From the NCBI GenBank assembly GCA_951230915.1, contig OX579637.1, positions 18,786,001 through 18,850,000 on the forward strand: DNA of 64,000 bases, read 5' to 3'. Below are positions 57,360-64,000 of this stretch, piece by piece. This DNA comes from Antitrichia curtipendula (Eukaryota; Streptophyta; Bryopsida; Hypnales; Leucodontaceae). Below the pieces are notes generated by a model, which made no database searches, was not told where the DNA came from, and saw nothing but the letters and a program-made list of their open reading frames with translations. Each line of letters opens with the position of its first letter. Positions within the stretch are counted from its first letter, which is position 1. Position numbers and translations under genes: made by a program.

Positions 57360-57775
57360 ACGTGGATGCCATGTGGCGTCCGCGTGGCACATTTAGGGGC
57401 GCATGCGGGTGTGACGTGGACAAACGACTGCGGATATACAGCGATCGCGGGTAGGCGCGACTTCGTGTAAAGGCGACCTTGGGTTGGAATAGGAGAACAC
57501 GGGTGTAGGCGACCGCGGATAGGAGAACACGGATGGAGGCGACCTCGGGTAGGAGAACACAAGTATGGGAGACCACGGCTGAGGCAACTTCGGATGGACG
57601 CTAAGACCTGCGGTCGCCCCCTCTTGGACCCGCAGTCGCCCCTTTTGACCTGAAGTTGCCCCATCTGGACCCGAAGTCGCCCAAGCAGGACCCGAAGTCG
57701 CCCAGAACGCATGCGCACGCGCCCTTAAAAAAAGTACAACCGTGCTCGCCCACCTATATATCCATGCGTCTATAC
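57360..57775 (+). promoter_or_regulatory. GGCGACC/GTCGCC island with TATA box upstream of copy 2
   Basis: The left half (57465-57595) repeats GGCGACC(T/G)CGG and GGAGAACAC about every 28 bp. The right half (57610-57715) repeats GACCCGAAGTCGCCC about every 21 bp. The two halves are inverted in motif sense, like the bidirectional island at 5.1 kb. A TATA-like CTATATATCC at 57754-57763 follows, and ATG 57921 is 160 bp downstream. The architecture equals that of the GTCCGAC islands, but the motif is different. Confidence 0.55.
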
Positions 57776-57920
57776 AATTTTCTTCACCTTCATTCTCCAC
57801 TTTGGCTCTTTGTCTTGTATCCTTTAATGGCTACATGCGTGATCCTTGTGTTGAATATTTACTTCTCACTTCATTCATCCAAGCTTGTGTTATCGCAAGC
57901 TCTCGACGCATAGAGATCCC

Positions 57921-60395
57921 ATGGCTACCGGAGGCAACAGTGATAGGTCACTTCCTCTCCCTCACACAACGCGCACTCCTGGTTGCCTCAGCAAGGCTGC
58001 CAAAGACAGGACTCGGAAGCGCAGGGGCACCATTCATTGAAAGCGGTTGCATGTATTGCATAGTGAAAACCACATTGCTTTTAAAAGGTGGAATGAGGAG
58101 CCAGAGCCATGGACAATGCAGACCTGTGAAGACTACATCGAATGATGTCACATCAGCAAGATGTTTCCGACGTGCCGCCATTATCACAACTGTCACACTA
58201 ACAAGGCAAATCTGAAGCATTGCGAAAATGCAGACTTCATACAAAGGTGTATAGAATTGTGGCAGGCTCTTTATAAAAACCCCAACATGGACAGGAATGA
58301 AGTACCTCTCTTCATCGCTAGAGGAGCATATGTTGAGGTGACCCTAAAAAAGGAGGTCGATTGGAGCACAATCAAAGAAACTACGTACGTGGCACGTCCA
58401 ACAAGCAGATTAATACCAAGAGGTGTTATGGCTTTTTCAAACGGAGGACTTGGGCCTATTCAAAGTGCTTCTAACAACAGAGTAGCTACTGAAGTTCACA
58501 GTGATGATTCCAAAGAAGATCTTGATTATGACAGTACGCAGACGCTAAAGATAGCACAAGACAAAGAAGACACTGTGGGCCCCACCGAAGTTCAGATTGA
58601 AAATGACAAGGACCGTTCAGCGTCACAAGGTCAGAGAGTGAAAAAACTCCCAAAGGTGCGACGTTCAATCACGCGAATTGGGTTAGAATCAACTTCAGCA
58701 GCAGGTCCAGATCCACCGTTGCCAGCACAAGATGCCAACAACGTCTTCGAATTTGGTCCAAACGATGACATGCCCATGGAAGCAGTTGTCCGTGCTTCCA
58801 TCCCTCAATCTATAGTGAGTTGAACTGACAACACTATGACTCTAGCTAAGGCTCTCGACCTCCTAAAGACCAAGGACATTAACATTGCTTTGTTGCAAAG
58901 CAATGTCAGGAAGTTGCAATCTGAGTGTGAACACAAAAATGGTCTCTTCTCTCAACAATCTATAGAACTGCAACGCCTCAAAGACAAAGTACAAGACACT
59001 TTTACTTTGTCGGACATGGATGATGCCTTTCTTGAGCCGGATTCACATCATTTGGACAAGGTTGTAGGCGACCTCACCGATGATTTGCTTCACCATTCTC
59101 CTCTTGCCAAGCGTGCCAAGCATTCTTCAATGACTCCAACTGCGCTTCTTACAGCAATCATGGAAGATACTACCACAAATGATCTCCAGGAGACCCAAGA
59201 TTCACTCTCGTTTCCTGTGATTCCTCATTCTATATAGTCGCAGTCGAGATTGGACCTCGAAAAAGAAAACAGAATGCTTCGAGATTGGTTATCACAGTTG
59301 GGGGCCACATACTATCATTGGAAGGTCGTGTGCATCCTTTTAATGGACAGAGCACAACAAGTTGCAAACAAATTGGAGAAAATTTCAAGAAACTTCGTTG
59401 TACAAGAGCCTAAACTAGAGTGCGGTTTTACGTCCTGGGCATTGATGGAGGACATGTTCCCCACTAACATGGACTTGGCGGAAAAGACTGACATTGATTG
59501 GACAGAAAATGGTTGGGACCACAAAGGACAAATGTCCAGCCATATCGAAGTGGAGGAAAAAAAGCTACTATGGCCACATCTTGCACCCTTTGTTTTGGAC
59601 CACACCAAATGTCCCATATGTCTAGAGCAATTTGGCCCCGAAGGTGACTGGGCACTTGAATCATGTCCACATGTGTACCATCCTCAGTGTCTCATCACGC
59701 ACTGTTTGATTAGACGTCGTTGCGTTCTGTGTTTAGCACCATTCCATGATCGTTTGTACACCATGTTCAACTTGACGACTTATATGCCTCCTTCTTGGAA
59801 ACACAGTAGTGATACGACAGAAGACACCAGAATGTGGGGCCGAGACTTGCTCTAGAGCTGGAGACAAGGAAACCATGATTTGAAAAAGGGAGTTGCTAGT
59901 TCCCAGTTGAATTGGGAAACAAATCCGGAAGAAATTGCCAAAGTTGGAGTCAAGCTGATGGGAAAAGGGCCACAAGGGGAAGGGAAGAGGGCATTCTTCT
60001 ACTAGTGCCTTGGTGGATATTTCAATAAGAGCTCCGGAACCTTCAATTGGGGTCTTCATCCACAACGACACCATTGGAATTTTCAAGGATTGAGGGTGGC
60101 CAATCAAGATGCAACGGCCTCCATGGATGAATTGGACAACATGACTTACTTAGACTCTGTATACGGACCTTATTACCAAACTCAAGCCCTCAACTATCTA
60201 TTGGAAGAACACTCTCCAAAAACCACAAAGACCCTCGAAGCTCTAAAGAACTCCAACGTCTTGGAATCCATTTTGAAGGCGGATGGACCAGCTTCACGAA
60301 CTCGTGCCAAGCGTAAGCTTGGTGTTAGGGAGTCATCAACCTATGAACGTGGCAAAGGAAGTGGTTCTCAAAACGACACAGATGTTATCATCTAA
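57921..60395 (+). pseudogene. RING-H2/coiled-coil mobile-family gene, copy 2 (stops only)
   Basis: One uninterrupted phase of 825 codons from ATG 57921 to TAA 60393-60395, with six in-frame stops and no frameshift: TGA 58038, TGA 58143, TGA 58821, TAG 59235, TAG 59853 and TAG 60003. Order: basic N-terminus (KDRTRKRRG), WTMQTCEDYIE and CHISKM (the family's N-terminal module), a KKEVDWSTI segment, acidic linker, coiled coil (about 58836-59000), an LEKENRMLRDWLSQLGA helix, then RING-H2 at 59608-59740 with CPICLEQFGPEG, CPHVYHPQC and CVLC. A basic C-terminal tail ends the gene. Compared with copy 1 the parts are collinear, but sequence identity is low outside RING and KxVDW. I infer a ubiquitin-ligase-like protein carried by a mobile element. 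Confidence 0.7.
59608..59740 (+). other. RING-H2 zinc-finger domain of copy 2
   Basis: Cys-x2-Cys (CPIC), a loop containing GPEG, Cys-x-His-x2-His-x2-Cys (CPHVYHPQC), then Cys-x2-Cys (CVLC). All eight ligands are present and no stop falls inside, while six stops lie elsewhere in the gene. Confidence 0.8.
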
Positions 60396-63300
60396 ACATT
60401 TTTGTTCTTTGTTTACGTCAACATCTTTTTGCATAATAGTATACGTGCTGTAAGGCCCCTAGGATATGGTCATATTATATCTACACTACTAATGGCAAGC
60501 AGTGTTCAGTAGTTTTGTTTTTCTTCTTTGATTCCACTTTTGTAGCTTCGTTTTATAATTTATACTTATGTACTGCAATTTTATATTGCTTTGATTTTCA
60601 ATATATACTACCTTCCCTTTCTTGTTTAAAAATGAGGCCATCCATACAAAATTTGGAAATCTTCATCAATATTTAATTCTAAACCGATGCAACCCAAACT
60701 ATTTTCTGCTTCACTTATTCAAGTACATTGTTCAAAAATTTGTGATTCATTATCCTGGCCAATTGCCAATTCAATGTGCCTAAAATTGAAATTGTACACT
60801 TCTCTACCTTGTATTGATGGTGAAGTAATGTCGTCCAACATTTCTAGAAAAAAAAACGTACGTCTTGTAACTTCTGCAATTCAATTAATAAGTAGGAAAA
60901 CGGGTTCACAATACATATAAAAAAATTGAACCACAGATCTCTTGCTAGAACAATCTCACCAACGAAATTATTATATTTCAATTCCATCTTAGAGCTTTTA
61001 ACACATTAGTTCTTCCTTCAATCTTGAACTTACTTCTTCTTAACAGCTTCTTAACAAGTGAAAATGAAGTGTTTTTTTTTTTTAATTTACTACACTTTGA
61101 ATTCAATTCTTCAACATATAAATATAGTGGATTCAAAATCAGTATTGCCCAGATTCTAAGTTAATCCCTAAAGACCCATTGTCCCCTCGGGAGACAAATG
61201 GGATTTCGGGCAGGAACCTACAGGTTGAATTTTTGTTCTGATTTTTTGAAAATTTTTTTGAAGAAAGAAAAATTGATTATCTTTGTGGGAATATAATTTT
61301 TATTTCAATTGGTGCCCAGGAGCAAAAATTATACCACAAAAAGCCCCAAACTAAACTCGGCGGGTAGCACCAAAAAAATCACAAAAAGTCAAAATAAATT
61401 TTAAAATTTTTTTTCCCTAAAATATTAAATTTCTATATACGTGTAAAGCTTTGATTCATTCTATTTGGATAAGTATTGAAATAGTTATGGACAATCCTGT
61501 TTTTCGGGCAATCTAAGCATTTTCTTGGAAAAATAACTTATAGGATTCATTTTTGAATGCAATTTTCAGAATTTTGAAAAAAAAAATATTAGACAAGGTT
61601 GTTCTTTCTTGCTAGAACAATCTCACCATTGGAATTATTGTATTTCAATACCACCTTGGAGCTATTAATGATTTAGTTTTTTATTCAATCTTGGACCTAC
61701 ATCTACTTAACAATTTTTTAAAGAACAAAAATCGAGTGTTTATTTTTTGAAATTTTTTTCATAAGTTTTCAACACAATTCTTCAATACAAAAAATTTTAA
61801 ACTCCAAGTCTGTAGAGTAAATTTTTGTTCCAAATGGCGACCAAAGTCAGCTGAAATTGGAAAAAAAGCATTCAAAAACACTACTTTCCAACTTTGAATG
61901 CTGATATCTTCCAATCTGTACGGTCAAATTTAATGAAATTTTTATCACATGATCTTAGACAAGTGAAGTACAAGATCCTATGGTTAAATTTTTTTTTTAA
62001 TTTTTTTTTGTTTTCTTACATGAACGCAGCAGAAATGACAGTTTTCAGTGGCTTCTGGCCAGAAAATGGTCTTGAGACTTCAGGGGTTAAGATGATTCAA
62101 AGCCAAAAAATATATTCAAGCAAGGTATAAAAAAAAATTGCTTACTTTACTTCAAATGTAAATATCTTACAAAGAGCATGGTAAAACATTTTTCAATTTC
62201 TTCTACATATTTATATACTAGTCTAGTAAAAGATCCTACGATATGATTACTTAGATATGCCGTAAAAAAAATTAAAGTTGTCAACACCTTCGCCACCTTG
62301 CAATAGATGTGGTGGTTTTGAGTGGTCTTTTTGAAAATAAGGCCTTCAAATTTGAGCAGTTAATTTACATTTTCTAGCAGTTCTAAGTTATAAGGTTTGA
62401 ATCCAAATAATAAAGTACTGAATTTAGAGTAGCGTGTAGGAAAATAAAATTAATTTGTGCAGTTTTTTTTTTATGCTCAGAATTATTTTGTAAGTTGAAG
62501 TCCATACGAGCTTGAAATTTCTTTTAATACTTATATTAGCAAGATAGAATTAAAACTCACTAATTCCTAAGGTAGCAAGCAAAAAAATGATTGTCCAAAA
62601 ACCAAGATCCTCCATATTTTTCACATCATTTAATATCAAAATAGAATTAATCAAAACTTTTCATGTAGCAAAGAATATAATGTATGAGAAAATCTATTTG
62701 AAACAAGAAGGAAAATTTAGGTCAATATCTATTAGTCTCATTTGTTTTTAACTTCTTTGGCATAAGTCTTACTTCTTTAGGACTTATTCAAATTAAAAAA
62801 ATTTATTCCTAAGAAAATGATATGTCCAGATATTCTTCAAAAAAGTTCCAAGATATATTTACAAGATTGAAAGCACATGTATTTGGAGTTTTGCACAGAA
62901 TTCTTTTTATCCATCAAGAGACTAACGTTCTTTTATGGATTATCATTCTTTATTTTTTAATTTGGAAATTTTCAAATAAAGTAAAAGACAAGTTAGAGAA
63001 ATTCATAAGCTTTTCCTTCCTTCTAGGTCCGCAAAATAAAACTCTTTATTTTAACTTTCATCGGTGTCATTTGGAATTCCGCAATTCAAATTTTCTTTAA
63101 TCCGTACCAAGCTATCAATGTAAACAATCTAAAAGAAATAATTAATTTTTTTTGGTAATTTTTATATTTGCTCTCCAATTTCACAACAAATCCTTGAAAA
63201 TCTGCTCTAACGTCTGCAATATTTTTGGAGACATGAAACAAACTTTCACAGCTACATTATGGGGGGTGCCATCATTTCTATAATATTCATGCCAAAATTT

Positions 63301-63525
63301 CAAATTATTGTATCAATGTAGCATGAAAGAATTATCAGATAGACCAAACTAAACTCCATAGTCCTTCAAGGATTACAATTCATATCTATAAAAGTTATCT
63401 TCATTTTGTTATCAAAATTCTTTTTTAACACAAACATTATAACTCAAGTTTCATAGATCCTTTGAAATTTAGAGCTCTACACTTCTAATAAAATGTCTTC
63501 ACCCCCATATGGGGCAACATGCCAA
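60396..63525. other. AT-rich spacer with a ~665-bp direct duplication
   Basis: No gene is supported. A segment starting TTGCTAGAACAATCTCACCA occurs at about 60942 and 61608. It stays alignable for at least 140 bp (ATTTCAAT, CTTAACA and GAGTGTTT-like words), giving a direct repeat about 665 bp apart. Open stretches at 61894-62130 and 62822-63100 are AT-driven. Confidence 0.5.
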
Positions 63526-64000
63526 TTAAGAAGTTTCATGCTGCCTGAAATAAAAATCGCGATGTTTTTTCAAATCCTTCAAGTACTTGTCGTTTTCTTC
63601 GATGCTTTTTGTTACTCCCTCCAACTGCTTCTTCAAATCATCGGTACGTTTGTACGACAACGGACCCACTTGTACTGAGAGTTCATTCTCATTTAATTGA
63701 CGGAGTTCGTTCATCTTCTCACGCAAAATAGATCTTACACTTGGCACCTTGACACTCAACAACTCCATCTTGTCTTCCGAATCGCTTCCATCAACTCTAC
63801 GGTTCCGCTCTAGAACAACATGCTCCACTTCCATAGGCCCTGCATCTTCCATGCCTTGCACATCAATGTGGGATATTGTGATGGGCTCGTCAACCTTCAT
63901 TTTTCCCTTCCTATCCATTTCCAAGCCCAAAGCCTTGTTCATGACTTCCATGAGAAGGTCGTCATTGTCACTGTAGAAAGAATATCCATCGTATTCATGG
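63526..64000 (-). CDS. Coiled-coil protein, partial (runs off right edge)
   Basis: The minus-strand frame is open from the right edge to TAA or TGA near 63526, at least 157 codons. The upstream part beyond ATG 63951 stays open (YDGYSFYSDNDDLLMEVMNK), so the start lies outside the window. It has an acidic region followed by a Leu/Lys/Glu-rich coiled coil (RSILREKMNELRQLNENEL, then DDLKKQLEGVTKSIEENDK) and a short basic end. It resembles the coiled-coil part of the RING family genes in style and gene order, but I see no direct sequence match. Function not recognised. Confidence 0.45.
   Translation of the reverse strand, partial: HEYDGYSFYSDNDDLLMEVMNKALGLEMDRKGKMKVDEPITISHIDVQGMEDAGPMEVEHVVLERNRRVDGSDSEDKMELLSVKVPSVRSILREKMNELRQLNENELSVQVGPLSYKRTDDLKKQLEGVTKSIEENDKYLKDLKKHRDFYFRQHETS

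Overview
This window looks like repeat-dense, transposon-rich nuclear DNA of a land plant or a close streptophyte relative. The evidence is plant-type TTTAGGG motifs at three places, a Stowaway/mariner-type MITE starting CTCCCTCTGTCCC with TA duplications, Mutator-like (MULE) transposase sequence with a SWIM zinc finger, a DRM/Dnmt3-type methyltransferase piece, tRNA-derived SINE-like pieces, short GT-AG introns and long AT-rich spacers. I see no ordinary housekeeping gene. Almost every coding stretch belongs to a mobile or selfish gene family and is interrupted.

Layout. 1-5.6 kb: a GTCCGAC-rich island pointing off the left edge, then a minus-strand RING/coiled-coil gene (4909-1615) behind a second, apparently bidirectional, GTCCGAC island. 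5.7-8.2 kb: SINE-like piece and a 41-bp repeat field. 8.2-9.9 kb: island plus a short relative of the RING gene. 11.6-13.7 kb: island plus a degenerate protein-kinase-like gene. 14.5-17.3 kb: minus-strand DUF7869-like gene. 17.4-23.2 kb: spacer with GGTCGA palindromes at both ends and a MITE and telomere-like repeats between. 23.2-28.7 kb: intron-containing gene A, which joins a ParB/Srx-like domain, a degenerate SAM-methyltransferase-like region and a NIF/FCP1-type HAD phosphatase domain. 30.35-32.4 kb: palindromic satellite. 32.4-35.8 kb: island plus gene B, a relative of A. 35.78-56.21 kb: a 20,430-bp insertion inside gene B, with 10-bp target duplications and about 70-bp inverted ends. It carries a MULE transposase gene (itself split by a 3.85-kb insertion), a third ParB/methyltransferase gene (C) and a DRM-like fragment. 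56.2-57.25 kb: 3' part of gene B. 57.4-60.4 kb: a GTCGCC island and TATA box driving a second full-length RING/coiled-coil gene. 60.4-64 kb: AT-rich spacer with a 665-bp duplication and a partial coiled-coil gene at the right edge.

Two patterns connect the parts. First, six genes (one inferred beyond the left edge) sit 140-300 bp downstream of an island of short GC-rich motifs, and in most cases a TATA-like box lies between island and gene. Second, the ParB/methyltransferase genes carry gene-specific palindromes of about 18-20 bp, placed mainly in introns and 5' flanks (AGGTCGACTCGACCT in A, TAACTCGAGTCGAGTTA in B). ParB proteins of bacteria act on palindromic parS sites, so a self-recognition role for these palindromes is a reasonable but untested idea.

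Decay is unusual: long reading frames stay in phase but carry TAA, TAG and TGA codons, most explicable as C-to-T changes of CAA, CAG and CGA, with few frameshifts. That fits cytosine methylation and deamination of silenced transposons. All product names rest on motif recognition by eye, and no database search was possible.
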